Assembly: GCF_001940225.2 (NCBI RefSeq) | Contig: NZ_CP135164.1 | Coordinates: forward strand, 1,736,001 to 1,800,000 | Direction of reading: 5' to 3' | Length of the DNA: 64,000 nucleotides | DNA from: Roseburia sp. 499 | GTDB taxonomy: Bacteria > Bacillota > Clostridia > Lachnospirales > Lachnospiraceae | Part shown: piece after piece, positions 44,981 to 54,730 of the stretch | How the letters are laid out: every line of letters starts with the position of its first letter | How positions within the stretch are numbered: the stretch's first letter is position 1 | Made by a program: the position numbers and the translations under genes | The notes under the pieces: generated by a model | Databases searched by the model: none | What the model saw: only the letters and a program-made list of their open reading frames with translations | What the model was told of the DNA's origin: nothing

Positions 44981-46282
44981 TTATTCCATCAATAATATAT
45001 GCTCTTTCAGCATACCTTTTACCTTTCCTGTTACCAGCTTATTTTCTAGGTTTTCTGTGTATGGTACTGCTATTTTTACATACTCTTTTGTATGTCCCAA
45101 AAAATATTCTTTTCCACTGAAGGTCACTTTTTCTTCCATTAACACTTCTGCTTCTTTTCCAATATGCCACTCCAGAAATTCACGATTCATAGGTTCCAAA
45201 TCTTCAAATAAAATATCACTTCTTCTGGTCTTTATTTCTTCCGGAACCTGGTCTTTCATTTCTGCCGCTTTTGTTCCCTTACGCACAGAATATTTAAAGA
45301 TATGAATTTCAAAAAATTCAATTTCTTTTAAAAATTTTCTGGTAGTTTCAAATTCCGCTTCTGTCTCTCCCGGAAATCCTACTATCACATCTGTGGTAAT
45401 TGCCGGATGCTCAAAATACTTACGCAAAAGGGCACAGCCCTGTGCATATTCTTCACAAGTATACTTACGGTTCATACGTTTTAAAGTAGCATCACAGCCG
45501 CTTTGCAAAGACAGATGAAAATGTGGACATACTTTTGGTAGTTCTGATAAGCTTTTTGCAAATTCTTCCGTTACAATTTTTGGTTCCAGAGACCCTAACC
45601 GAATTCTTTCTATTCCCTCTATCTCATGAACCTCCTGTATCAAATGCAGAAGATTTTCATTGATATCAACACCATAGGAACTTAAATGAATTCCTGTCAG
45701 CACCACTTCCCGATATCCATTCTTTGCTAACGTTTCTACTTCCTTTAAAACATCCGTTAATTCCCGGCTTCTAACTCTACCTCTTGCATAAGGAATAATA
45801 CAATAGCTGCAAAACTGATTACATCCATCCTGCACCTTAATAAAAGCTCTGGTATGCTCTGCTGTCCTGCTTAAACTTAATGTTTCATAGGTCTTATCCT
45901 TTGCAATATCCTCGACTTCTGTTCTTTTTCCCTGTTTCTCCCTGAAAAACTGCTCTAGTAATTCCGGTAATTCATGTTTTTTATTATTTCCAATCAAAAT
46001 ATCGATGGCTTCATCCGCTTCTGCCTGTTCTCTTGAAGTCTGAACATAGCATCCTGCTGCCACCACCACACTATCCGGATTCAACTTTTTTGCCCGATGA
46101 AGCATCTGTCTGGACTTACGATCCGCAATATTAGTTACCGAACAAGTATTAATCACATATACATCTGCCTTCTGGTCAAAAGGTACAATCTCGTATCCCG
46201 CTGCCTCCAGCAATTGTTGCATACTTTCTGTTTCATACGCATTTACCTTACATCCAAGGTTGTGTAATGCTGCTTTTCTCAT
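44981..46282 (-). CDS. mtaB: tRNA t6A37 methylthiotransferase MtaB
   Basis: Radical-SAM enzyme adding a methylthio group to t6A37 of tRNA. N-terminal UPF0004 domain with cluster cysteines (NLGCKVNAYE, NTCSVTNIADRKSR, AAGCYVQ), radical-SAM core DGCNQFCSYCIIPYARG, and C-terminal TRAM domain (LMEEKVTFSGKEYFLGHTKE). The start was set at the ATG at 46280-46282, giving 433 residues; the longer frame uses a TTG 9 bp upstream. Monocistronic, divergent from the HPr-like gene. Confidence 0.95.
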   Translation of the reverse strand: MRKAALHNLGCKVNAYETESMQQLLEAAGYEIVPFDQKADVYVINTCSVTNIADRKSRQMLHRAKKLNPDSVVVAAGCYVQTSREQAEADEAIDILIGNNKKHELPELLEQFFREKQGKRTEVEDIAKDKTYETLSLSRTAEHTRAFIKVQDGCNQFCSYCIIPYARGRVRSRELTDVLKEVETLAKNGYREVVLTGIHLSSYGVDINENLLHLIQEVHEIEGIERIRLGSLEPKIVTEEFAKSLSELPKVCPHFHLSLQSGCDATLKRMNRKYTCEEYAQGCALLRKYFEHPAITTDVIVGFPGETEAEFETTRKFLKEIEFFEIHIFKYSVRKGTKAAEMKDQVPEEIKTRRSDILFEDLEPMNREFLEWHIGKEAEVLMEEKVTFSGKEYFLGHTKEYVKIAVPYTENLENKLVTGKVKGMLKEHILLME

Positions 46283-46452
46283 ATTTCTCAATTCCTTTTC
46301 TTTTTAAGGTCAATCTGCCGAAAAAATTGCCTGTTTTCTCTCCTCAAATTGGTTATGGTGCTATTGACTTTTCACTCAAAAGACGATACTATAAAGAAAA
46401 TATTTGATATTTTTTCAAATATAAATACAATTATAATGAAGGAGGCTTTTAC

Positions 46453-46689
46453 ATGAAAACAGTACAGATTTCTTTAAACTCCATTGACAAGGTAAAATCT
46501 TTCGTAAACGCAATCACTCAGTTTGAAACTGATTTTGATTTAATTTCCGGAAGATATGTCATTGATGCAAAATCCATTATGGGTATCTTCAGTTTAGATT
46601 TATCCAAGCCAATCGATTTAGCAATTCATGCTGATTCTCAGGCAAACATGGATGAAATTTTAGAGATTTTAAAACCTTACATGGTTTAA
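46453..46689 (+). CDS. HPr-like protein lacking the phosphocarrier histidine
   Basis: A 78-residue HPr fold protein. The regulatory-serine region is preserved (AKSIMGIFSLDL, equivalent to KSIMGVMSL around Ser46 of HPr). The active-site loop that normally reads GIHARPA is replaced by SIDKVKSF, with no histidine, so it cannot act as a PTS phosphoryl carrier. It may serve as a Crh-like regulator, or it may have another binding role (inference). A GAAGGAGG lies upstream and a strong terminator follows. Confidence 0.85.
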   Translation: MKTVQISLNSIDKVKSFVNAITQFETDFDLISGRYVIDAKSIMGIFSLDLSKPIDLAIHADSQANMDEILEILKPYMV

Positions 46690-46704
46690 ATTTCATGTTC
46701 GATT

Positions 46705-46753
46705 AGGGTTATCACCTAAGGCAGATATCTGCTTAGCGTGATGACCCTTTTCT
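46705..46753 (+). terminator. Intrinsic terminator after the HPr-like gene
   Basis: AGGGTTATCAC pairs with GTGATGACCCT, with an inner CTAAG-GCAGAT/ATCTGC-TTAG stem, followed by TTTTCTT. It is nearly fully paired and lies just before the convergent thiI stop. Confidence 0.88.
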
Positions 46754-46756
46754 TAA

Positions 46757-47941
46757 TTACTCTGCTTCTACCACAATGGTCTCTGCCGTTTCTATCGCTT
46801 CTTTCATCATCTCATCAATTTTCTCTGAAAGTTTCGTTTCAGAACGTTTGATAATATTAATATTTGGCTTTGTTACCGGATGCTTTGCTACAAAAATCGT
46901 ACAGCAATCTTCAAAAGGTAAAATAGATGTCTCATAGGTTCCTATCTTTTCGGATACCTCTATAATTTCCTGCTTATCAAATCCAATTAGTGGACGATAT
47001 ACCGGCATGGTGCATACTTCATTCGTTGCAGCTAAAGATTGCATGGTCTGACTTGCCACCTGACCGATACTCTCTCCTGTAATCAATCCCAAGGAACCTG
47101 TTTCTCGTGCAAAATGCTCTGCAATTTTCATCATATATCGACGCATAATAATCGTCAATTCATCGTGCGGACATTTCTCATAAATATAGAGCTGAATGTC
47201 TGTGAAGTTTACTACTTTCAAATGAATTGGACCTGTATATCTTGCTACAATTTTTGCCAAATCTACAACCTTTTGTTTTGCACGTTCACTGGTATATGGC
47301 GGTGCATGGAAATATACGGCATCAATCTTTACTCCACGTTTTGCAATCATATAACCAGCTACCGGACTGTCTATTCCTCCGGACAATAATAACATTCCCT
47401 TTCCGTTGGTACCTACCGGCATTCCACCAGGTCCCGGAATAATTTCGGAATAAATGTTAATCTGTTTACGAATCTCAATATTTAACATAATATCCGGATT
47501 GTGTACATCTACTGTCATTTCAGGAAATGCTTCTAAAATCTTCTCTCCCAATGCTGCATTCAGTTCCATAGAAGTCATCGGATAATTTTTTCTGGCTCTT
47601 CTGGCATTCACCTTAAATGTCTTCTTTTTATCCGGATAACGTTTATTCAGATAATCAATTACATCTTGTGTTAACTTCTCAAATCCTTCATCTTCTACCT
47701 GAACCACCGGACAGATTCCTACAATACCAAATACCCGCTGTAAGCTCTCCATGGTCTCCTCGTAGTCATAATCACTCAAGGTCTCAATATAAATACGCCC
47801 CTGCTCTTTTGTAATCAAAAACTCGCCCTCTACCGGCTTCAAGGCATATTTTATCTGATGTACCAATGCATCTTCGAAAAGATGACGGTTCTTCCCTTTA
47901 ATTCCAATTTCTCCGTACTTAATTAAAAACGCTTTAAACAT
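46757..47941 (-). CDS. thiI: tRNA 4-thiouridine synthetase ThiI
   Basis: Adenylates and thiolates U8 of tRNA. 394 residues: ferredoxin-like plus THUMP domain (about 1-165) and a PP-loop ATP pyrophosphatase domain with LLSGGIDSPVAGYM. The rhodanese domain of the E. coli enzyme is absent, as in Bacillus. Bacillus-type ThiI receives sulfur directly from a dedicated cysteine desulfurase; the gene 12 bp upstream encodes one. Confidence 0.95.
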   Translation of the reverse strand: MFKAFLIKYGEIGIKGKNRHLFEDALVHQIKYALKPVEGEFLITKEQGRIYIETLSDYDYEETMESLQRVFGIVGICPVVQVEDEGFEKLTQDVIDYLNKRYPDKKKTFKVNARRARKNYPMTSMELNAALGEKILEAFPEMTVDVHNPDIMLNIEIRKQINIYSEIIPGPGGMPVGTNGKGMLLLSGGIDSPVAGYMIAKRGVKIDAVYFHAPPYTSERAKQKVVDLAKIVARYTGPIHLKVVNFTDIQLYIYEKCPHDELTIIMRRYMMKIAEHFARETGSLGLITGESIGQVASQTMQSLAATNEVCTMPVYRPLIGFDKQEIIEVSEKIGTYETSILPFEDCCTIFVAKHPVTKPNINIIKRSETKLSEKIDEMMKEAIETAETIVVEAE

Positions 47942-47953
47942 ACTTTTTCCTTT

Positions 47954-49108
47954 CTAATGACGTGTGTATCTTCGCAGTACCGGTACGATTTCCTCCAATA
48001 CCGCCAGACAGTAATTGATCTCTTCCAATGTATTTTCCGAACAAAAACTAAACCGCACTGTAGAATCTAAATATTCCTTTTTCACTTTAATTGCCTGCAA
48101 AGTCGCACTGACTGCCGGCTTATTAGAAGAACATGCACTTCCCGCAGAAACAAAAATATTTCTATCTTCCAATGCATGAAGCAACACTTCGCTACGAACA
48201 TTATCAAAACTTACACTCACAATATGCGGTGCACTGTCTCTTCCAGTCTTTCCGTTCACATGTGCCCATTCAAAATTTTGGATTCCCTCTAAAAAAGCTT
48301 CTTTTAACTTGTAGAGGTGTTCCCGTTTCTCTTCAAACTTCTCATATGCCTCGGCTACTGCCTGTCCCATTCCTGCTACCCCAGGTACATTCTCTGTTCC
48401 GGAACGCATTCCTTTTTGATGTCCGCCTCCGTAAATAATTGGTTTAATTTTTGTTTTTTCCTTCACATACAAAAAGCCAACACCTTTCGGACCATGAATC
48501 TTATGACTGCTGACTGACATCATATCAATTTCCATTCGTTTGGGATAAATCTGATATTTTCCATATGCCTGTATTGCATCTACATGAAATAACGTATTTG
48601 GATTCTTTGCTTTTATAATCTTTGCTGCTTCTTCAATTGGCTCTACCGCTCCGATCTCGTTATTCACATACATAATAGATACCAATATAGTTTCCGGTGT
48701 AATTGCCTGTTCTAACTCCTCAAGGGAAATCAATCCATTTTCATCTACATCCAGATACGTCACAGAAAATCCCTGTTCTTCTAAGAACTTCATAGGACTT
48801 CCCACTGCCGCATGTTCTATTTTCGTAGTAATCAGATGCATTCCATTACGTTTGTTTGCCATAGCAGCTCCGATAATTGCCATATTATCAGACTCTGTCC
48901 CACCAGAAGTAAAAATCAACTCAGAATCATTGATTTTCATGGTTTTACATATCCGGCTTCGTGCCTCTTTGATATAATCCTCTGCTTCCACTCCCTTTAA
49001 ATGTAGCGAAGAAGGATTCCCATAATCCTCTGTCAGCACCTTCATCATAAGTTCTGCTGCTTTTGCAGAACATTTCGTCGTTGCCGAATTATCAAAATAT
49101 GCTTCCAT
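47954..49108 (-). CDS. Cysteine desulfurase (NifZ/NifS-like, partner of ThiI)
   Basis: PLP enzyme converting cysteine to alanine with transfer of persulfide sulfur. 384 residues: YFDNSATTKCS N-terminus, FTSGGTESDNMAI, and the PLP lysine in SVSSHKIHGPKGVGF. The catalytic Cys is in the loop SAGSACSSNKPAVS. Being immediately upstream of thiI it probably supplies sulfur for s4U8, as NifZ does in Bacillus. The start was set at the ATG at 49106-49108, because the longer frame begins with GTG and lacks a ribosome site. Confidence 0.93.
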   Translation of the reverse strand: MEAYFDNSATTKCSAKAAELMMKVLTEDYGNPSSLHLKGVEAEDYIKEARSRICKTMKINDSELIFTSGGTESDNMAIIGAAMANKRNGMHLITTKIEHAAVGSPMKFLEEQGFSVTYLDVDENGLISLEELEQAITPETILVSIMYVNNEIGAVEPIEEAAKIIKAKNPNTLFHVDAIQAYGKYQIYPKRMEIDMMSVSSHKIHGPKGVGFLYVKEKTKIKPIIYGGGHQKGMRSGTENVPGVAGMGQAVAEAYEKFEEKREHLYKLKEAFLEGIQNFEWAHVNGKTGRDSAPHIVSVSFDNVRSEVLLHALEDRNIFVSAGSACSSNKPAVSATLQAIKVKKEYLDSTVRFSFCSENTLEEINYCLAVLEEIVPVLRRYTRH

Positions 49109-49122
49109 TCTATTCACTCTTT

Positions 49123-49854
49123 CTAATCTTCTATTGCCAAAATTATCATAGCAAGCGCTGCAAGTCCTGCTGTTTCTGTTCGCAAAATGCGGTTTCCTAA
49201 TGAAATCAGTTCCATATCATCCTTTACCAGTTCGATTTCAGAAGATGAAAATCCACCCTCAGGTCCAATAAAAATCGCAACCTCTGATCCCTTTTCTATT
49301 TTTCCCAGAATTTCTCTGGTATGTGCCATTCCACGCTCATTTTCATATGGTACTAATCTTACTTCCATATTCTTTGCACTTGCCACTGCCTGTGAAAAGC
49401 TTATCACTTCACCAATTTGAGGTATGATACTTCGTTTTGACTGTTTTGCCGCACTTTCTGCAATTGCCTGCCAGCGATTCTGTTTTGCCTTTGCTTTCTT
49501 TTCATCCAACTTTACCACACAGTTTTTCATGGCAACCGGTACAATTTCACTAACTCCAAGTTCTACTGCCTTTTGAATAATCAGCTCCATCTTATCACTT
49601 TTGGGCAATCCTTGAAACAGTGTAATCTTCACCGGAAGCTCCGTATTATCACACTTTTCCAGTATGTGCAATTCTACTTGTTCTGATGCTACCTCATTAA
49701 TCTCGCAAAGATAATCTCCCCCACAATTATCACTGATGCGTACCTGCTCCCCAGCCTTCATGCGCAGGACATTTTTGATATGATTCACATCACTGCCTGT
49801 AATAATTACATTCTCTGCTTGTATCTGCTCTGGCTCTACAAAAAACTGAAACAT
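49123..49854 (-). CDS. rsmE: 16S rRNA m3U1498 methyltransferase RsmE
   Basis: SPOUT-class methyltransferase of 243 residues: N-terminal PUA-like domain (NHIKNVLRMKAGEQVRISDN), then the knot domain with KSDKMELIIQKAVELGV, FIGPEGGFSSSE and SLGNRILRTETA. The order prmA-rsmE-cysteine desulfurase-thiI on one strand with 13-15 bp gaps indicates an operon of translation-modification genes. Confidence 0.95.
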   Translation of the reverse strand: MFQFFVEPEQIQAENVIITGSDVNHIKNVLRMKAGEQVRISDNCGGDYLCEINEVASEQVELHILEKCDNTELPVKITLFQGLPKSDKMELIIQKAVELGVSEIVPVAMKNCVVKLDEKKAKAKQNRWQAIAESAAKQSKRSIIPQIGEVISFSQAVASAKNMEVRLVPYENERGMAHTREILGKIEKGSEVAIFIGPEGGFSSSEIELVKDDMELISLGNRILRTETAGLAALAMIILAIED

Positions 49855-49867
49855 ACCTCTCTCCTAA

Positions 49868-50821
49868 TTAATTCTTTCTTGCAGTGATATTTACCCATTC
49901 GCCTTGATGATTAATCTCTAAAATCTCAAGTCCCTGGGCTTCTATCGCTTCTTTTACCTGCTGTTCCTTAAAATCAATAATACCGGAAGTTATAAAAATT
50001 CCACCTTTTTTCAATCTCATTGGAATCACCGGTGCCATAGGGATAATAACTTCTGCTAAAATATTCGCAACTACAATATCATAGCATTCTGTTCCTACCT
50101 TTTCCTGTAATTCCTTGTCATCAATCAAATTTCCATAATAAAAATCTGACAACTCCTCACCTAAATGGTTCACATTCATATTCTCTCTTGCAGAATCCAT
50201 GCAAATCGGGTCAATATCTGTTCCAGACACATGACCGGCTCCGAGTTTCAGACAAACGATAGACAAAATACCGCTTCCGCATCCTACATCTAATACCTTG
50301 TCTCCATCCTTCATATATTTCCGCAATTGACGAATACAAAGTTGGGTAGTTTCATGCTTTCCGGTTCCAAAAGATGCTCCCGGATCAATCTCAATCACGC
50401 ATTCATACTGATTGTCTTCCGGCATTTCTTCCCATGTCGGTTTAATAAAAATATCCTCAATGGCAAAGGATTTAAAATACTGTTTCCAGTTATTAATCCA
50501 GTCCTTATCCTCTGTTTCACTCTCGGTAATCGTTCCTTCTCCAACCTCTACAAATACCCGAAGGTTATCCAATTCCTCTTTCACCTGAGCAAGCAATGCT
50601 TCATTATCTCCATCAGAATCCAGGAAAAAACTGACATAACCGATTCCTTCATCCGGTGGAAGTTCCGGAAGGATATCAATAAACATTTCTCCCTTGTCCT
50701 CTAAAGACAACGGCACATTATCTTCAATTTCCACACCTTCCACGCCTAAATCTGCCAGCATACTGCTCACAAAATCTTCTGCTTCTGTGGTGGTTTTAAT
50801 CGTATATTTACTCCACTTCAT
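49868..50821 (-). CDS. prmA: Ribosomal protein L11 methyltransferase PrmA
   Basis: Trimethylates L11. A 317-residue protein: N-terminal ferredoxin-like domain recognising L11 (MKWSKYTIKTTTEAEDFVSS) and C-terminal class I methyltransferase with EIDPGASFGTGKHETT and DVGCGSGILSI (SAM loop), and NILAEVI in motif IV. First gene of the prmA-rsmE-desulfurase-thiI run. In many Firmicutes it follows dnaJ; here the heat-shock operon is about 4 kb away. Confidence 0.95.
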   Translation of the reverse strand: MKWSKYTIKTTTEAEDFVSSMLADLGVEGVEIEDNVPLSLEDKGEMFIDILPELPPDEGIGYVSFFLDSDGDNEALLAQVKEELDNLRVFVEVGEGTITESETEDKDWINNWKQYFKSFAIEDIFIKPTWEEMPEDNQYECVIEIDPGASFGTGKHETTQLCIRQLRKYMKDGDKVLDVGCGSGILSIVCLKLGAGHVSGTDIDPICMDSARENMNVNHLGEELSDFYYGNLIDDKELQEKVGTECYDIVVANILAEVIIPMAPVIPMRLKKGGIFITSGIIDFKEQQVKEAIEAQGLEILEINHQGEWVNITARKN

Positions 50822-50921
50822 TTTCTTTTCCTCTTACTTCCTTAACTTTTGATTATTGGACAAAACTATTCATAATAATACCATAACCCCTTATAAAAAG
50901 CAAGAAATCAGAAGAAATAGC

Positions 50922-50950
50922 TTGTTTTCCGTTAACAATGTGGTTATAAT
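50922..50950 (+). promoter_or_regulatory. Promoter of the chemoreceptor gene
   Basis: TTGTTT (50922-50927), 17 bp, TATAAT (50945-50950), 63 bp before the ATG; this fits sigma-A rather than a flagellar sigma factor. Confidence 0.65.
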
Positions 50951-51013
50951 TAGGAAAAAGATCCTATTTTCAGTTCTATACAAATTTTTTCGTTTTTATA
51001 AAGGAGATTATTT

Positions 51014-52456
51014 ATGAAAAAATTGCATAGAAACAATCTAATTATCATCTGGTGCTCTGTTATCGCACTGGCTATTCTTTCTTTTATCGGTTTTGGATTT
51101 TCAACCAGAGGCATTATGGGCGTCCTTACTGTAATAATTGCCGGTATTATCTCTACAATTGGTTACTTTTCTCCATTAAGTGACACCAAGAAAGCATTAT
51201 TACTTATTTTTCCAGCTGCAATTGCCACTTTGATTTTTGCTTCCATCGTCGGTGGAAACTCTATTGCTTATATCACAAATTATGTATTGCTTGCTATGAC
51301 AACTTCTTACTTTATTCAGAATGTTATTATTTATTTTGCTATTCCATTCTCTGCCATTTCCATTCTATGTCTCATATTTGACCCAAAAGTCATTGATGGA
51401 GGGGATTATACCATCGCAGGAGCTGCTACTAAAGTAGTTTTATTCATTGTTACTTCCATTCTACTCTACCTTGCTATCAAACGCGGTTCCAGAGTTGTTC
51501 AAAAAACAGAAGATGCGCTGAAAGTCGTGCAGGAAAATTCTAAAGTTGCTAACGGTATTTCCTCAAATCTAAACACTTCCATTCATCAAAGTATGAATGC
51601 TGTACATGAACTTGCAGACGGAAGTTCCAACGTACAGTCTGCTGCACAGCAGATGGGACAAGTAGTAGAAGACACTGCAAATGCAACGGTAACTGTTATG
51701 GATAAAATCAATGCTGCTACAACTGAAATCAACCACAACCATGAATTAGCTTCACAACTTGATAATGGCTTTAAAAAAGTTCAGGATGCAGTTTCGAACG
51801 GTAACATAGCTGTTGAGGATGCAAAGAATTCTATCCTTTCTATGGAACAGACTGTAAATTCCGCAAGAGAGTCTACGGATTCTCTCTTAACTGAAATGGA
51901 CAAAATCACCTCCATTCTTGGTGAAATCAATTCTATCGCTTCTCAAACCAACCTGCTTTCCTTAAATGCTTCTATCGAAGCAGCCAGAGCTGGGGAACAC
52001 GGACGCGGATTTGCGGTAGTTGCTGACGAAATTCGTGGATTATCAGAAGAAAGTTCCAAAGCAGCCAATAATATTCAAAGAATTTTAACCTGGCTGGTAG
52101 ATACCACCAATCAAGTTTCAAAAGAAATCACCGCTGGAGCAACAGAAGCCGCTGCCAGCGTTCAGATGGTTGATGGACTACTAAATGTATTCGCCAACAT
52201 CAACACCACTACAGAAGAAGCAAATAAGATTGTAGAGGAAGAATATGAAATCATTGATCATGTAAAGGAGCATTTCACACATATTCAAAATGAAATTGAA
52301 ACATTAGTTGCTACTTCAGAAGAAAATTCTGCTACGATACAGAATATTACAGAAACCATTTCTTCCCAAAATGATTCTATCAAAAATATTTCTTCTGAAA
52401 TCGAACTTCTTTCCAATCTTTCTACTGATTTGGAATCTCATTTCACTCAAAACTAA
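51014..52456 (+). CDS. Methyl-accepting chemotaxis protein
   Basis: A 480-residue chemoreceptor. Residues about 10-160 contain roughly six hydrophobic helices without a large extracellular sensor domain, so any ligand would be sensed within or near the membrane. The cytoplasmic half (about 190-480) is a long coiled coil with the hairpin tip [31 protein letters not shown], the CheA/CheW contact region. A GGAG Shine-Dalgarno lies upstream. No che or flagellar genes are in the window. Confidence 0.93.
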   Translation: MKKLHRNNLIIIWCSVIALAILSFIGFGFSTRGIMGVLTVIIAGIISTIGYFSPLSDTKKALLLIFPAAIATLIFASIVGGNSIAYITNYVLLAMTTSYFIQNVIIYFAIPFSAISILCLIFDPKVIDGGDYTIAGAATKVVLFIVTSILLYLAIKRGSRVVQKTEDALKVVQENSKVANGISSNLNTSIHQSMNAVHELADGSSNVQSAAQQMGQVVEDTANATVTVMDKINAATTEINHNHELASQLDNGFKKVQDAVSNGNIAVEDAKNSILSMEQTVNSARESTDSLLTEMDKITSILGEINSIASQTNLLSLNASIEAARAGEHGRGFAVVADEIRGLSEESSKAANNIQRILTWLVDTTNQVSKEITAGATEAAASVQMVDGLLNVFANINTTTEEANKIVEEEYEIIDHVKEHFTHIQNEIETLVATSEENSATIQNITETISSQNDSIKNISSEIELLSNLSTDLESHFTQN

Positions 52457-52475
52457 TACATATCATACTCATACC

Positions 52476-52513
52476 AAAAGGCTGTTGCATGAAAAATCAT
52501 ACAACAGCCTTTT
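52476..52513. terminator. Bidirectional intrinsic terminator
   Basis: AAAAGGCTGTTG pairs with CAACAGCCTTTT around a loop that itself contains a short stem (ATGAAAAATCAT). It lies between the chemoreceptor gene and the convergent J-domain gene. Confidence 0.85.
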
Positions 52514-52522
52514 GTATTTGTC

Positions 52523-53017
52523 TTATAGCTCAAATGCCTTTTTTAAATTGTCATATTCTCGGTTGATTTCCAGAAGCGTATCATTATCTCCATCAACATT
52601 ATCCGGATGAAAAATCTTAATCAATTCTTTATAACGCTTTTTTAATGCACGCTCATTACCAACACCTGAAAAGAACAGTTCTCCTTTTATAATTCTCTGC
52701 CCATTTCCTTCCACATAACAGTTCTCATTCATATTACTATAATACTGCTCTTTCTCCAGTTCTATATCCTGTCTGTCTCTGGCAAGCTTCTGCAGTTCAT
52801 CTTCCAGTATCTTCCACTTCATCTCAAATAATTTCTTTTCCTGTGCAAGACGCTTTTCCTCCAACTGCTTCTTACAGTGAAATTCTCTTTTTTCCTTTTC
52901 TAATAGTCTTTTCTCTTCTGCAAGTTTCTGCCTCTCTCTTCTTAAGTTCTGCCTCTGATATTCCCCTTCTGCAGTATCCTGGAACAGCCACTGGGCTGTT
53001 GCACCAGACTGGCTCAT
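52523..53017 (-). CDS. Orphan J-domain protein
   Basis: A 164-residue protein with an N-terminal charged coiled coil (about 15-85, Lys/Glu-rich) and a C-terminal J-domain-like segment (RALKKRYKELIKIFHPDNVD, then EINREYDNLKKAF) that contains the HPD motif needed to stimulate Hsp70 ATPase. This is the reverse of DnaJ, where the J domain is N-terminal. It probably recruits DnaK to a specific client through the coiled coil (inference). It lies alone between the chemoreceptor and a small membrane protein. Confidence 0.82.
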   Translation of the reverse strand: MSQSGATAQWLFQDTAEGEYQRQNLRRERQKLAEEKRLLEKEKREFHCKKQLEEKRLAQEKKLFEMKWKILEDELQKLARDRQDIELEKEQYYSNMNENCYVEGNGQRIIKGELFFSGVGNERALKKRYKELIKIFHPDNVDGDNDTLLEINREYDNLKKAFEL

Positions 53018-53154
53018 TACCCTGCCTCCTTTACCATATTACGGACAAAAAATCTTCTGTCCAAGCCTAACTATAAACTCCCGTATATAGTGTCTTTTCA
53101 ACACCATTCGACGTCATTATACAATATATGGTAATAAATAGCAACAAAAAAAAC

Positions 53155-53358
53155 TTAAATCATAAATTGAGAAATTGCAAATACTACACCACAAACAACT
53201 GCTAGTACTGCTAACATAATGCCTTTTTTTCTCATACTTGCTAAACTCTTTTCATTTTCCTTTTCTTCCGCTTTTACCGCTTTTTGAGGACAAACCGCCA
53301 TAAAAAGCCCCATTACTGCAACTGCCCCTACCAAAATAAATTTTACCATTTCGTACAT
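53155..53358 (-). CDS. Small two-helix membrane protein (67 aa)
   Basis: A small protein with two transmembrane helices (about 4-22 and 46-65) separated by a charged loop (EEKENEKSLASMRKKG). AAAGGAAAAG precedes the ATG. No family is recognised with certainty. It appears to be a stand-alone gene. Confidence 0.6.
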   Translation of the reverse strand: MYEMVKFILVGAVAVMGLFMAVCPQKAVKAEEKENEKSLASMRKKGIMLAVLAVVCGVVFAISQFMI

Positions 53359-53661
53359 TTTTCTTTTCCTTTCTACTCTCTCATTTTTGTTATTAGTCTG
53401 AGATAAGGAATGGTTAACTCCTACGTCTTACAGAATAAATTCATTCTATTTCATTTTCTGTGTTTCGGATATTTTACTGAATTAGCAACTCATCGAATGA
53501 CAAGTTATGATTATGAACTTCCCTAATTCCCCTTATCCTTACTCATCCCTCTAAACTCAAAATTAATTTTAATGTTTCTTACAAATATTGTCAACCCAAA
53601 ATTTTCTTAACCAAATGATTAGAGGTCCAAGATAACGTCTCAGACCTCCATCATTTCTCTA
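53359..53661. other. Intergenic region (303 bp) between the small membrane protein and nadA
   Basis: I see no open frame of note and no tRNA. A stem AATGAT-N2-GAGGTC / GACCTC-N-ATCATT (53614-53655) follows the nadA stop on the minus strand and is a possible terminator with a weak T tail. The rest is AT-rich and would hold the promoter for the 67-residue gene; no clear -35/-10 pair stands out. Confidence 0.5.
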
Positions 53662-54570
53662 CTATATTTCTGCTAATTCTAGCATTCTCTCTAACGGTAC
53701 ATTGGCTTTTTCTATGGTCTCTTTCTCTAATACAATTTCATTTGTCGGATTCCTTAATACCTCTACCACCTTTTCCAAAGATATTTTCTTCATATTCGGG
53801 CAAAACTGACGATGTCCTACAGAATAAAATTTCTTGTCTGGATTTTTCTGTGATAATTCATAGAACACACCCATTTCCGTACAAATAATAAATTTCTCAT
53901 TTGTACTTTCCGTTGCATAATCAATAATCTGTGATGTACTTCCTACGAAATCTGCCAACTCTAATACATCTCCGGTACATTCAGGATGTGCAAGAACTAA
54001 CGCATCCGGATGAATTTTCTTCGCATTCTGCACCAGATTCGCTTCTATGCTTTTATGTACATGACAAAAACCATCATGAAAAATAAATTCTTTTTCCGGA
54101 ATCTGCTGTGCTACATAATGTCCCAAATTATTATCCGGAATAAAGAAAATATATTTATTTTTCAGATTCCTAACCACCTTTACTGCATTGGAAGAAGTAA
54201 CACAGACATCCGAATGGGTTTTTATCTCTGCAGTGGAATTCACATAACAGACCACTGCTACATCCTCATATTCTTTCCGCACCTGTTCTATTTTGTCTAT
54301 GTCAATCATATGTGCCATAGGACAATCTGCTGTGGAATCTGCCATATATACGTTTTTCTCCGGATTCAATATCTTGGCACTTTCTCCCATAAAAGAAACC
54401 CCGGCAAATAAAATATTTTTATTTGGAATCTCAGTTGCGACTTTACTTAAATAATAGGAATCTCCTACATAATCTGCAATTTCCTGCACTTTTCCATCTA
54501 CATAATAATGAGCCAGAATTACAAAATCCTTCTGCTGTTTTAACTGTGCTATTTCTTCTTTTATGTCCAT
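53662..54570 (-). CDS. nadA: Quinolinate synthase NadA
   Basis: [4Fe-4S] enzyme condensing iminoaspartate with dihydroxyacetone phosphate in NAD synthesis. 302 residues, with the three cluster cysteines in TADCPMAHM, HPECTGDV and RQFCPNMKK. VILAHYYVDGKVQEIADYVG and GVSFMGESAKIL are standard. nadB and nadC, usually adjacent, are not in the window, so the pathway partners must be elsewhere. Confidence 0.95.
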   Translation of the reverse strand: MDIKEEIAQLKQQKDFVILAHYYVDGKVQEIADYVGDSYYLSKVATEIPNKNILFAGVSFMGESAKILNPEKNVYMADSTADCPMAHMIDIDKIEQVRKEYEDVAVVCYVNSTAEIKTHSDVCVTSSNAVKVVRNLKNKYIFFIPDNNLGHYVAQQIPEKEFIFHDGFCHVHKSIEANLVQNAKKIHPDALVLAHPECTGDVLELADFVGSTSQIIDYATESTNEKFIICTEMGVFYELSQKNPDKKFYSVGHRQFCPNMKKISLEKVVEVLRNPTNEIVLEKETIEKANVPLERMLELAEI

Positions 54571-54661
54571 TTTTCTACCCTTTCTCGCTATGTTTTCATA
54601 TAAATTTTATTATATTTTTAATAACCTAGTTTGTCAATAGGATATTTTCTCGCATTTCGTC

Positions 54662-54709
54662 AAAAAAAACAGATAGCTACGAATCTGACCATAATTCACA
54701 GCTATCTGT
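54662..54709 (-). terminator. Intrinsic terminator after dnaJ
   Basis: On the minus strand ACAGATAGCT pairs with AGCTATCTGT across a 21-nt loop, followed by TTTTTTTTG. It closes the heat-shock operon. Confidence 0.88.
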
Positions 54710-54730
54710 CTCTGTTTATTAACTACAATT

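Noticed and set aside
53359..53661. A tRNA or small gene in the 303-bp gap before nadA
   Set aside because: No cloverleaf with a T-loop GTTC motif and no open frame with a ribosome site could be found.
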